A DNA stretch of 64,000 nt from Granulicella sp. L60 (GTDB lineage: Bacteria > Acidobacteriota > Terriglobia > Terriglobales > Acidobacteriaceae). Under the pieces are notes generated by a model. It did not search any database. It was not told the origin of the DNA and was given only the letters and a program-made list of their open reading frames with translations. Location: NCBI RefSeq assembly GCF_009765825.1, contig NZ_LMUR01000011.1, forward strand, positions 1 to 64,000, given 5' to 3'. A program made the translations under genes and the position numbers. Numbering within the stretch: position 1 is the first letter of the stretch; the number at the start of each line of letters is the position of its first letter. Positions 8,493-16,848 of the stretch are shown one piece after another.

Positions 8493-9767
8493 TCACCAGG
8501 AGCACGCGTCGAGTAATCGTCCCACAGCATTTTCTAAAAGATCCTCGATGGGCGTATAGCTTGTGTGAACGAGGCACATCGAGTCATTTGTGGTCGCAAG
8601 TGCAACAGCCTGGACGCCCTCGACTTCATTCAAGGCTGACGGACCCCAGACGGCTTCCAGATGGATGTCTCCGAAGTTTGTATCGAAGGGGATCCGTTGC
8701 ACGTTTGTGACAACAAGATCGTGCTTTAACCCTTGGGATGCGAATTTTGAGAGGCCCTCGGCATCCGTGCCTTCCGGAAGAGCCGTTTCAACGGCGTGAC
8801 TCAACTCGATAATGCTCTCGAGTGTCAGAGAGGGAGCCAGGGCCTCTTTAGCCCAGCGAGCTAACTGCCAAAGATCGGTGGAGGGCTTCGGCTCAAATGG
8901 AACGATGCCGACAGCAACTGAAAGAGCACAATCCTCGTGGTTGCCCAGCAGCTTTCGTATATTGATCATCGACATGACTCGGATCTCTTGATCGTTCCAT
9001 GCTGGACTGGAGTCTCTGCCCGCAAGAGTCAATGCAGCACAAACGGCTGCATGAACTGTAGTGCCCTCTTGCTTTGCCTTTCGGATTAGAGTCAACGTCT
9101 GAAGTTCGGACAAGCGGAGGCTTCTTACCTTCGGACTTCCAAACTTTCTCGCCAGTTTGATCTCTTTTTCTTTCTTGGGACCTGCGGCGACACGATCTTC
9201 AGAGGCCCGCGCAGAGTATGTTTTGTAGAGAGAGGCAAATCGCTCCTCTTGAGAAGGAGGTGTGCCCAACATGTCCAACGTCGTCCCGCTGACGGCTTGA
9301 AGCAGATCTCGGATGAGATACACCATCGACATTCCATCCGCAATCGCGTGGTGACTTGTAAGAATAATGTCGCACTCGTCTTCTTCGAGTAAAAGCACTA
9401 CTCTGAATAGGGGGGCGATGGTTTCATCAAATGGAATTTCTAACTGTCTCGTCAGCTCTTCCTGCCACTGACCAGCCGACATGCGCTCTTTGATGACAAG
9501 CGGGACCTCACATCCCTGTGCCAGGTGAAAGGTTGGTCCGGATTGATCGTCCTCGTCTAGGAAGACATTGAGAAATGGATGTCGCCGTTGGATTTGCTTC
9601 AAAGCGCTTCGCCACATTGTTTCCGTGGTTGCGCCCATTACATGGGCAGCCATGACGAAGTGGTTCGGATGATTCTGGTTCCAGAGCCAGTGGAGCCGCT
9701 CGACTGTGCCGAGCTTTCGTAGTATTAGGGAGTTCGGTGAGGGGGTCAGCGAATTGAATATAGCCAT
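8493..9767 (-). CDS. condensation-domain-like acyltransferase
   Basis: A 424-residue stand-alone acyltransferase of the chloramphenicol-acetyltransferase/condensation-domain superfamily (PapA5-like or alcohol acyltransferase-like). The active-site HHxxxDG motif is H139-H-A-I-A-D-G145. The second half carries the typical SMINIRKLLGN and DLVVTNVQRIPF segments, corresponding to the DFGWG-like and latch regions. No carrier protein or adenylation domain is present in the gene or nearby, so it is not part of a modular synthetase. The first ATG at 9791 lacks a good ribosome site. The ATG at 9767 is preceded by AAAGGA, so I chose it. Partner gene: the GMC oxidoreductase downstream. Confidence 0.8.
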   Translation of the reverse strand: MAIFNSLTPSPNSLILRKLGTVERLHWLWNQNHPNHFVMAAHVMGATTETMWRSALKQIQRRHPFLNVFLDEDDQSGPTFHLAQGCEVPLVIKERMSAGQWQEELTRQLEIPFDETIAPLFRVVLLLEEDECDIILTSHHAIADGMSMVYLIRDLLQAVSGTTLDMLGTPPSQEERFASLYKTYSARASEDRVAAGPKKEKEIKLARKFGSPKVRSLRLSELQTLTLIRKAKQEGTTVHAAVCAALTLAGRDSSPAWNDQEIRVMSMINIRKLLGNHEDCALSVAVGIVPFEPKPSTDLWQLARWAKEALAPSLTLESIIELSHAVETALPEGTDAEGLSKFASQGLKHDLVVTNVQRIPFDTNFGDIHLEAVWGPSALNEVEGVQAVALATTNDSMCLVHTSYTPIEDLLENAVGRLLDACSW

Positions 9768-10154
9768 AGTTTTCCTTTGCTTCTGCCGCATTGATAAGCT
9801 TGACGTTTATTTCTTTATGCATGATCTGTAACAGAGCCTGTTTGCTCTTCTTCATGGACGGCAGAATATTTGTTCAGCAAACTATCGTTTGTGACTGAGG
9901 CTACGACCGTCTCCTCTCGGAATCTTCGACAGTCCATTCCCTGGATACAACACATGCCCTTCCGTTTTGTTCCTGTTGGTTGCTCTACTTCATGAGTCCG
10001 CTTTACGCGACCTGTAGATATGGTACGGCAAATATATTTGCAGTGGTGCAGTGACTTAACCCCACGCCGCGCGCAATTAGGCTACAAAACTTAGCCGTAA
10101 GAGAGCGACTGCGTTACTCAGTTCTATTATCTAGATCGGGTTCCCAGATTTGTT
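9768..10154. other. intergenic region with a 14-base palindrome
   Basis: About 390 bases upstream of the acyltransferase and downstream of folC, both minus strand. The only structure seen is the perfect palindrome at 10028-10041 (listed separately). No gene is supported. Confidence 0.4.
10028..10041. promoter_or_regulatory. perfect palindrome, possible operator
   Basis: GCAAATATATTTGC is a perfect 14-base inverted repeat about 260 bases upstream of the acyltransferase start. It has the size of a dimeric repressor site, but its AT-rich core could arise by chance, and no cognate regulator is adjacent. Low confidence. Confidence 0.25.
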
Positions 10155-11555
10155 TCAGCTCTTGCCAGCGAGAAGGAGATGGCGTGCTTCACCTACTAAG
10201 AAAAGGGAGCCTGCAATAACAATAGTGGAATTGGCTGTCTCTTGAGCCTCTTTGAGTGCGTCGGCTACGGAGGCATGCATCAAGGTGACGGCACCGATAG
10301 AATCGGTAGCAGCTTTTAGCTCCTCCAGCGAGGCGGCCCGCGGGTTGTTCACAGCAACGAGGTGAATACGATCAATAGAACCGCGGAATAGTGGAAATAA
10401 CTTCTGTGCCATCTCATGGATAGACTTGTCGCGGAGCGCCCCAAAAATTAGTTGGTGTGGCAATCCACTGGCGCTATTGAAAATCGATGAGAGATATAAC
10501 CGGAGCGTGGCAATACCTGCAGGGTTGTGTGCCACGTCGAGCAGGATGGTCGAATGGTTGTCGCCCGACATAAATTCGAGCCGGCCCGGCCAGTAGGTTT
10601 GGTGGATGCCTTGTTCGATGGAGGCAGACGTAATTCTCGAGAACCCATGATTTCGTTGAAGCTCAAATGCAGAGGCGATCGCAATGGCGAGATTGCGCCG
10701 TTGATGTTGGCCAGCAAGAGGCGAGTTCACTCTGAGGTGATCGACCCCAACGCCAATTGTATACTGATTTGTCCAGCTTGAAGACTGATCGTCATGTGAA
10801 GGGAGGTAGTCAGCTGCATTTACGCGACGGACATTGAGACTAGTGACCACATCCTCGATAACCTCGTCGACTTCAGGATGTTGGGGGAGCGTAACGAGAA
10901 TGCCTTCGGAGCGTAGAATTCCTACCTTCTCTCTCGCAATTTTTGCAACCGTGTCGCCAAGCCATTCCATATGATCAAGATCAATATCCGTGAGGATGGA
11001 GACAAGAGGCTGGACGATATTTGAGGCGTCAAGACGCCCTCCGAGGCCGACTTCAAGGACTGCAATGTCGACTTGTTGCTCGGCAAAGTAACGGAATGCA
11101 AGAGCCGTCATGACCTCAAACAAAGAAGGGGACTGCGAGAGTGTTCCTTTGCGTGTAAGCTCTGTGCCGACATTATCTATTTGCGTATACAGGCGGGAAA
11201 AATCATCGTCAGTGATGGCGACGAGCTGATTGTTGGACGCACCAGAACCAGAAGTTTGGATGCGTTCATTAATTCGGGACAGATGCGGCGAAGTGTAAAG
11301 ACCTGTCTTGTAGCCTGAGGCATTGAGAATGCTTGCAATGGTGGCGGAAGTTGATCCTTTGCCGTTGGTGCCTGCGATTAGGATAGAAGGGTAGCGCCCC
11401 TGCGGACTATCGAGTGAATCAGCTAAAATCCGCATCTGGTTGAGGTCGAACTCACGATTTGGGGTTGTTTCTCCAGGACGTGGAGCGAGTTCGAATCCGC
11501 GGGAGTACAAATGTTTGACGGCGGCTTCATATGTCATAGGCGGGGTATTAGGCAT
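10155..11555 (-). CDS. folC: folylpolyglutamate / dihydrofolate synthase
   Basis: A 466-residue Mur-ligase-family enzyme that adds glutamate to dihydropteroate and tetrahydrofolates in the cytoplasm. The P-loop is G62-T-N-G-K-G-S68, preceded by SILIA. Next come the FolC-typical LYTSPHL and INERI segments (residues about 93-105), then EVGLGGRLDASN and the metal-binding LTDIDLDHMEWLG. The C-terminal ligase domain begins near residue 320 with LLDVAHNPAGIATL and IFGALRDKS. Length is slightly above the usual 420-440. It stands alone here, without accD or other folate genes. It is the most core-like gene of the left part. Confidence 0.95.
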   Translation of the reverse strand: MPNTPPMTYEAAVKHLYSRGFELAPRPGETTPNREFDLNQMRILADSLDSPQGRYPSILIAGTNGKGSTSATIASILNASGYKTGLYTSPHLSRINERIQTSGSGASNNQLVAITDDDFSRLYTQIDNVGTELTRKGTLSQSPSLFEVMTALAFRYFAEQQVDIAVLEVGLGGRLDASNIVQPLVSILTDIDLDHMEWLGDTVAKIAREKVGILRSEGILVTLPQHPEVDEVIEDVVTSLNVRRVNAADYLPSHDDQSSSWTNQYTIGVGVDHLRVNSPLAGQHQRRNLAIAIASAFELQRNHGFSRITSASIEQGIHQTYWPGRLEFMSGDNHSTILLDVAHNPAGIATLRLYLSSIFNSASGLPHQLIFGALRDKSIHEMAQKLFPLFRGSIDRIHLVAVNNPRAASLEELKAATDSIGAVTLMHASVADALKEAQETANSTIVIAGSLFLVGEARHLLLAGKS

Positions 11556-11686
11556 CTTAATTTCGATATATCAGCGATACAGGCCGACACAGTCGATCCG
11601 TTCTATTCCTATATCCTTGGTTAAGTTTATAGATCTAGAAATGCAATGAGTCTTTCGAAAATGATTGAGTTTTGTAAAAACACACG

Positions 11687-12140
11687 ATGAAGCGCGGGAA
11701 TGGGAGACTGCCTGTCATCATCTGGTGCCGGCAGTGGTGTCGGTGAGATAGAAGTCATCAACACTAGAAACCTGATGATCATGAGCAGCTGGGCGCGGCA
11801 CGGATACATCATGCTCGCCTCGAACTACCGTGGAGGTCCTCGCAGTGAGGGCAACGATGAGGACGGTGGATTTGACGTCCATGACTTGCTCGCCCTGATC
11901 AAGGCGTCGAGAAGCCTTTCTAACGCTGACCGGGAAATATACTTCTCAACAGCGAATCACGGCGCGGAATGATGGTCCATGAGACTCTCGCCACGAATCC
12001 AAGCGTTCAAGCGGCCGTTGTCAACAGTGGTGTCGTAGATATGAGCGCGGGCGAGGCGCCTCGCCCAGATCAAAAAAATGGACAAGTTGATCAACAAGGC
12101 GGTTCCCAACTATGAAAGGGAGTGGGCTAGGGTTCAGATA
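11687..12140 (+). pseudogene. S9-type peptidase / acylaminoacyl-peptidase relic
   Basis: Fragments of one alpha/beta-hydrolase peptidase are spread over three frames. RLPVIIWCR lies at about 11703-11730. HGYIMLASNYRGGPRSEG, then DVHDLLALIKASRSL and a DREIY-like strand, lie at about 11800-11950. After a frameshift near 11967 the match continues as MMVHETLATNPSVQAAVVNSG, just past the place of the nucleophile serine motif (now HGA instead of HSRGG). A last piece, KAVPNYERE, is near 12096-12120. Such peptidases are normally 300 residues or more. The N-terminus and the His/Asp end are missing. The gene is dead, and the IS5 relic follows directly. Confidence 0.7.
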
Positions 12141-12177
12141 GCCGATTTCAAAATCCCATTGGTTCAAGCCGCATTGA

Positions 12178-12333
12178 TATCCGTTCGGCGAACCACTCTT
12201 CAACTGTGTTTTCATCAACGGTGTAATTTGGGTCCTGCGTTCCGGAGTGCACTGGCACGCCCTTCCCGAGCGTTATCGCAAGTACAAGAGCGTTCACAAG
12301 CGTGAAGATGTGTCTCGATACTTAGGTTGAAGA
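12178..12333 (+). mobile_element. IS5-family transposase relic, N-terminal piece
   Basis: In one frame the sequence reads FINGVIWVLRSGVHWHALP, then ERYRKYKSVHKR, before an aberrant end at a stop near 12331. This is the conserved N-terminal DUF4096 block of IS5-group DDE transposases (usually ...VLWVLRSGAPWRDLPERYG...). There is no start codon or ATG-proximal leader. The matching C-terminal part appears 560 bases downstream. It interrupts or abuts the S9-peptidase relic. Confidence 0.75.
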
Positions 12334-12889
12334 GGAGGATGGGCGTAGTCGCAAGAAACGCAGGACGATCATCCGACTGCTTATGCTTCGACAAAACCTT
12401 ATGTGGGCGAAAGCATGAAGTTCTGTCCGAGAAACGAGTGTGTTAGCCGTGCATGTCCGGTTTGATGAGGGAGATGTGAAAACGAGCATGTTCTTGACAA
12501 TAAGGCAACGGAGGACGAAAAGGCCCGACCTAACCACCGCGTCATATCTCGACTCTGCACGTTTGTATAGCTACACAAAAAATCCACTCGGTCCGAAGAA
12601 TGGATCAACCGTATCTATTGCATAACATAGCCCTGACATGGCTGATAAGTCTTAATCGAGAGAAGATATCAAGTCTGGCACATGCCGGACTTTTCCATTT
12701 AACCCAGTTACCCGAAAGGGTTTACCGGCGTCATCGACGAAGTAGGCCGACAGCGTGAAGGTGCTGGGGGCAGGCTCGATCCAGCTCCTGTAAGTTGCCC
12801 GAATGCCCTAAATGGTTGGAGCTAGCACTCCCGCGATTATCGCAAGTCGAACACCGTGGTCCAAACACTACCGATTTTCTCCCTTCAGA
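12334..12889 (+). other. decayed DNA between the two IS5 pieces, with one hairpin
   Basis: About 560 bases where the middle of the transposase should be (including its first catalytic aspartates), but I cannot align it in any frame. It carries a hairpin at 12671-12692 (listed separately). A segment near 12448-12475 resembles the ends seen near some group II introns, but too weakly to call. No gene is supported. Confidence 0.4.
12671..12692 (+). terminator. hairpin followed by T-run, terminator-like
   Basis: AAGTCTGGC and GCCGGACTT form a nine-pair stem (one G-U) around ACAT, followed by TTCC on the plus strand. The shape fits a weak intrinsic terminator. The position lies inside decayed DNA, so its current role is uncertain. 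Confidence 0.4.
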
Positions 12890-13252
12890 TGGCATGATCT
12901 ATTCCTTTTGGGCGTGTGCTGTATCGCCCCGTAGTGCGCGTGATACTCCCGAAGGCTACGCACTGCTGGCCGATATGGGAGCGATGCCGGGAGGCTTGCC
13001 CATGTTGATGGATCGGGTGTATGAGGGCGCTAGAACCAGACAACCGGTGCCCAACCTGGGAATGATCCCAATGTCCCGCCAAAATCCAATAGCGTCTACC
13101 TGTGGAAGTATGACCGGGCCCTCTATAAGATGCGCAACGAGATCAAGCGCTTCTTCTGGCGGCTCAAGGGCTTCCGCAGAATCTTCTCCCGCTTCGGGAA
13201 ACTCGACGTCCTATTCCTCGGCTTTGCACTCATCGTCGAAGCTCTCCGATAG
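12890..13252 (+). mobile_element. IS5-family transposase relic, C-terminal piece
   Basis: One frame gives PEGYALLADMGAMPGGLP, then MLMDRVYEGARTRQ (around the second catalytic D in LMDRAYEG of intact relatives). A frameshift near 13070 follows. The next frame then gives VPPKSNSVYLWKYDRALYK and MRNEIKRFFWRLKGFRRI, with the catalytic E in RNEIERLF, and finally FSRFGKLDVLFLGFALIVEALR with the stop at 13250-13252. This is the classical C-terminus of an IS5-group transposase. Together with the 12178-12333 piece it marks one decayed element of about 1.1 kb. Confidence 0.85.
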
Positions 13253-13534
13253 TGTGAACACGCTCTAGTACTAACTTACGATGTAGCCTTGATTGCTCTG
13301 AAGAAAGGAAGTCGATTTATTCAACAATATAGCTAATGATCGTGCATTCTCAAAAGTCTCCAATCAATCACGAAAGACCTATCCCGTCATCTTTCCTAGA
13401 CTAGGTTAGAAAGACAATGGAGAAATGTCATTGCAACTTTCGATGCTAATTCATCAGGTGCTTGCTGAAATCTTTTGAGGCTAGATCAACAAACTAAGAA
13501 TCCACTCCCCAGAACTTTCTCATGAGAGGCTTAT

Positions 13535-14542
13535 ATGCATAAATATCAATTTTTGAAGCGATTATTGCCCGTTACCGCGATCCTTGCTGTTCTCATACTT
13601 GTGGCTTCCTCCACAAAAGCTTTCGCCACGTTTCCGGGCGAAAGCTCCAAATGGAATCAAGAAAACGTTAATGGCCAAACTCTGCAAACATTGAGCCAAT
13701 ATAGCGAAGCCAGAACCGTTGGTTCGTTTACCCTCATTCGCATGTGGAGGGGGGAGAGCGACGATCAAGTGTGGTTTTCGTTTGGAAATGGACCCAGTGC
13801 TGCTATCGGCAACTTCAATCTGGGATCGACACGGACATATCTAGCTCCTGTGATTGTTCCTTACGGGCAAAACAGTTACATGGCACTCCACGTCGGCACT
13901 GACGACCACATCTATTACGCCATGATCTATCTTAATAACTCGGGAGAATACCAAAGTTGGACCGGGTATTGGACCGTAATTTCAGGCCAGACCACCCCTT
14001 ATCCCGTGAGCGCTGTGCAATATAACGTTAACTGTGGTTGTATCTACCTTGTGTATGCGGGGTATAACAATCTGAACGTGTATGGCATGTGGTTTGACGG
14101 AAGTACATGGCATGATGGCGGATCCATAAGTAACGGACAGATATATGGGTGGCCCAGTGTTACCTACAATCCTATAGTGAATTCATTGACGATCGTGGGC
14201 ATGGGTACTAATAGCGTTGTTTGGGTTACCAGTCAACTTATTGGAGCCTCGAGTTGGCCGGACTGGTCCAGTACGGGTTTATATACTCTATATTCCCCCA
14301 CTATCGCTACTGATAACGTAGGCAACTTCATAATAGGTGGTACGCAAAGCAACACTATACCCTGGTATGCGCTGTTTGACGAAGATTTCAATTTTGAAAG
14401 CTACGAAGCGGACCCAACTAATTGGCGGACCAACAATCCGGTTACAATCGCTACAAATGGTTATTTGATGTATGCGTTGATTATTGGACTGGATCACGTC
14501 GCTAATTGGAGGCAACTATTCAACCCCTATGCAGGTAAATGA
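13535..14542 (+). CDS. secreted protein with repeated beta-strand units (propeller/lectin-like)
   Basis: A 335-residue exported protein. The signal peptide ends near AFA (about residue 31). The mature part is poor in charge and rich in W, Y, G, N and S. It repeats a pattern of aromatic strand, turn and strand: SFTLIRMWRG, QVWFSFGNG, YMALHVGTDDHIYYAMI, GCIYLVYAGYNNLNVYGMWF, SLTIVGMGTNSVVWVTSQ, NFIIGGTQSNTIPWYALF and YLMYALIIGLDHVANWRQL. That is at least six blade-like units, as in PLL-type lectins or sialidase-like propellers. I do not recognise a named family or catalytic residues. The start has GAGAGG five bases upstream. It sits alone among mobile-element relics, so it may be acquired DNA. 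Confidence 0.55.
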   Translation: MHKYQFLKRLLPVTAILAVLILVASSTKAFATFPGESSKWNQENVNGQTLQTLSQYSEARTVGSFTLIRMWRGESDDQVWFSFGNGPSAAIGNFNLGSTRTYLAPVIVPYGQNSYMALHVGTDDHIYYAMIYLNNSGEYQSWTGYWTVISGQTTPYPVSAVQYNVNCGCIYLVYAGYNNLNVYGMWFDGSTWHDGGSISNGQIYGWPSVTYNPIVNSLTIVGMGTNSVVWVTSQLIGASSWPDWSSTGLYTLYSPTIATDNVGNFIIGGTQSNTIPWYALFDEDFNFESYEADPTNWRTNNPVTIATNGYLMYALIIGLDHVANWRQLFNPYAGK

Positions 14543-14579
14543 ACCCTTCCTGGTTGGCCATGCGGAGGCGCCATACGCA
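14540..14579 (+). repeat. 40-base direct repeat, copy 1
   Basis: Begins at the TGA stop codon of the secreted propeller-like gene. It matches copy 2 at 14698-14737 with only a few substitutions (TGAACCCTTCC, then GTTGG.CATG.GGAGGCG, then TACGCA). The two copies flank a strong hairpin. Confidence 0.7.
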
Positions 14580-14616
14580 ATAGTGTTCCAAGTGTATCTA
14601 TCCTTGGGGGTAGCGA

Positions 14617-14650
14617 GAATGGGAGCGGCGACTATTCGCCGCTCCCATTC
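14617..14650. terminator. 15-pair perfect hairpin, terminator-like
   Basis: Bases 14617-14631 and 14636-14650 are exact inverted repeats around the loop CTAT. The stem is GC-rich in its upper part. No long T-run follows on either strand, so it could be a bidirectional or Rho-assisted terminator for the upstream gene, or an element terminus rather than an intrinsic terminator. Confidence 0.5.
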
Positions 14651-14697
14651 GTTTCGCCGACACGCTGCGGGGTAGTCCAGTTCTGCTGCAAAGTAAC

Positions 14698-14737
14698 TGA
14701 ACCCTTCCTAGTTGGTCATGTGGAGGCGTCGTACGCA
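14698..14737 (+). repeat. 40-base direct repeat, copy 2
   Basis: Second copy of the unit at 14540-14579, 158 bases downstream. The hairpin at 14617-14650 and a short GC-rich linker lie between. About 210 bases of non-coding DNA without recognisable features follow before the next gene. Confidence 0.7.
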
Positions 14738-14946
14738 TGATAATTCCGCACGGCAAGGGGTTTTCTCCTTTTTCGCATATCACAGTACAGAATCTGGCGT
14801 AAGCATAATGGCTGAGCTTCAGCGGCAGTAAGGATTGTGTTGGATCGTCTCACCATGCCCGATTTGTTGGCTTACCAAGCCTTCGTTAATTAGAAGTACC
14901 TGCAGGAAACCCCGTGGTCTTACCGTCTCGCTGCTCTGTGTCGACT

Positions 14947-16368
14947 ATGAAGAAGATATGCATTCTGTTGATGGGTCTAACCTCGGCTCTTGGAGCTGCC
15001 GCCCAGGATGTCCGTCAAGTCCATGCTTCGATATCAGGCAGGGTTCTGGATGTCTCTGGAAGTCCCTATCCCGCGCAGGTTCGAGTATTCCTGCTGGCGA
15101 TCCATGAGGGGTTTGCTTCGCTGGATGCGAGGTGCGGTACAAATACGCACCAGGACGGAGGGTTCGAGTGCCCGACGCTTCCGGAGGGAAGATTCCTTAT
15201 CCAGGTTCTCCCTCAGCACCGGTCAGGAAAACAGACACAGAAGGCACAAGATGCCGCAGCGGGAGCCCTTCCAGAATCAATCTTCTATCCCGGTGTAACG
15301 GATCTCGAACAGGCAACACCAATCTCTTTGCGAAGTAACGAAGCCGGATGGGCCGAAGTACGTATCGCTGATTCACCGTCGTTTGAAGTCACAGGCACGC
15401 TCACGGGTCATCCACCAAATGCATTTCTTAGATTGCAGGCAGAGTCGGGTGATGGGCTGACCCTGGATACCAATAGCAATGTCCAATACGATAGCGTCAC
15501 AGGCCGGTTCGTCATATCGAATGTTCCAGCGGGGCACTATCAACTGACAGCGAATTGGTTCGGAGGCCAGCAAGAGCGACATGTGGAGTCTCCGTTAGGA
15601 AGGAACGCTTCTCCGCTGAGCGCTCCCCCCATCGCGGCTGCACCCAATATCGATGTAAACGCTCGGCTCTCTCTTCTTCCACCGGATTGGCTCGCAAACC
15701 AGGAAGGGCGGCGTGCGACACTGCGGTTTGTGGTGGCCGCTGCGCCGGTGGATCATCTTATTCTCTCAGCTGCTCCCAATGTGGAGATAAGCGGCCAGCT
15801 CCCGACGCTTCCATCGGGAGTAACCCTATCGCAGCTATTGCTCTCGAGTACAGACGGTTCGACACTCGATCGCAATGCGTCGGTAAAAGGCGGAGTGTTC
15901 AACTTTCATTCAGTGCCTGCGGGAGAGTACATTCTGAGCCTTCCGCCTGGTAAACAGGCCTACGTGGATTCGGTTTCTGTAGGGGGGAGAAGCGTCGACG
16001 GTGCGAAATTCTCAGTTGCGCCGGGGCAAGGCACAGTGAACTTAGAACTGGAGATCAAGGGGCCGAGCATCCCGATGCGTGGCTCTGTGGAGGAGTGGGA
16101 GGGATCTGCTGTAAGTGCCGAGGTGATTGCGCAATCTGAGGATTCGGGTGAGATCTACAAAGTAATAACCGATAAGCAGAGGAACTTCTCGTTTGCCGGG
16201 GTCAAGCCTGGTGGGTATCGCTTGTTCGCATGGCCTGGGGTCGACACGATCGCATATCGAAGTCCCCTCGTATTGAGAAAGTACAACAATGACAGCACTG
16301 AAGTTCGGGTGGACGAAGACGGCATAAGCAGTGCGATTGAACTTTCACCGATCGAAAAGGAACATTGA
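14947..16368 (+). CDS. exported carboxypeptidase-regulatory-like protein
   Basis: A 473-residue protein with signal peptide MKKICILLMGLTSALGAAAQ. It then has three or four immunoglobulin-like modules of the carboxypeptidase-regulatory/Cna-B type. Their repeated hallmark is an F-x-F strand followed by P-G/A-x-Y: VISNVPAGHYQLTANW, FNFHSVPAGEYILSLPP, FSFAGVKPGGYRLFAWP. The first module starts ASISGRVLDVSGSPYPAQVRV. Such large exported proteins are expanded in Terriglobia. They are thought to be surface or outer-membrane-associated, and the ligand is unknown. The ORF is open 11 codons further upstream, but the methionine at 14947 gives a clean signal peptide, so I chose it. No clear ribosome binding site. 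Confidence 0.7.
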   Translation: MKKICILLMGLTSALGAAAQDVRQVHASISGRVLDVSGSPYPAQVRVFLLAIHEGFASLDARCGTNTHQDGGFECPTLPEGRFLIQVLPQHRSGKQTQKAQDAAAGALPESIFYPGVTDLEQATPISLRSNEAGWAEVRIADSPSFEVTGTLTGHPPNAFLRLQAESGDGLTLDTNSNVQYDSVTGRFVISNVPAGHYQLTANWFGGQQERHVESPLGRNASPLSAPPIAAAPNIDVNARLSLLPPDWLANQEGRRATLRFVVAAAPVDHLILSAAPNVEISGQLPTLPSGVTLSQLLLSSTDGSTLDRNASVKGGVFNFHSVPAGEYILSLPPGKQAYVDSVSVGGRSVDGAKFSVAPGQGTVNLELEIKGPSIPMRGSVEEWEGSAVSAEVIAQSEDSGEIYKVITDKQRNFSFAGVKPGGYRLFAWPGVDTIAYRSPLVLRKYNNDSTEVRVDEDGISSAIELSPIEKEH

Positions 16369-16411
16369 AGAACTGGGGAGCACCACTAACCGGGCTACGT
16401 CTTAGGATGAT

Positions 16412-16846
16412 CTACTTGCGAGCATAAGCCATCGTGAGCTGCTGACTGACGCGCCGCCGCTCACGATGGCACAAGATATCGGCGAGTTGAGTCGCCTTGA
16501 CATGCAGTGCAGGGTGAAGGTTCTCAGTCTTCTGTGAGGTCAAGGCGAAGCGCTCGTTGAAGTGCTCGACGAACGACGGAAGAAAGCGGTTGTTAGCTGC
16601 CATATCGCAAAGGCCGGCTAGTCGCAGTTCCTTGACTAGCCAGCCCTGCAGAGTGCGGTTAGCCCGCTCGATCCAGCCCTTCTCCTGGCTGGAGTTAGCG
16701 CAGAGGATCTCAATGTTGAGCTCTACCAGCGCACGACCGAACTGCGTCATCTCGGATCCTCCCATCGCGTCCGTCAGTTCACGCGAAAGACAGTGTGCTT
16801 GTCCGAGTAAAAAGCGACCGGGCAAAGCAAAGAGTCCGTCGCGCAT
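16412..16846 (-). mobile_element. ISNCY-type transposase relic (C-terminal part)
   Basis: The reading frame encodes AMGGSEMTQFGRALVELNIE, LCANSSQEKGWIERANRTLQ, WLVKELRLAGLCDM, FLPSFVEHFNERFAL and RERRRVSQQLTMAY. These are the conserved C-terminal blocks of ISNCY/IS1202-like integrase-core transposases, including the region around the final catalytic glutamate (in GWIERANRTLQ). The N-terminal helix-turn-helix and first catalytic aspartates are missing. The apparent start next to the glycosyltransferase stop is accidental. No terminal inverted repeats were found by eye. Confidence 0.8.
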
Positions 16847-16848
16847 CG

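Noticed and set aside
12448..12475. Segment resembling sequences near group II intron ends, between the IS5 pieces
   Set aside because: Too short, no domain V fold can be drawn and no reverse transcriptase remains nearby. A covariance search would be needed.
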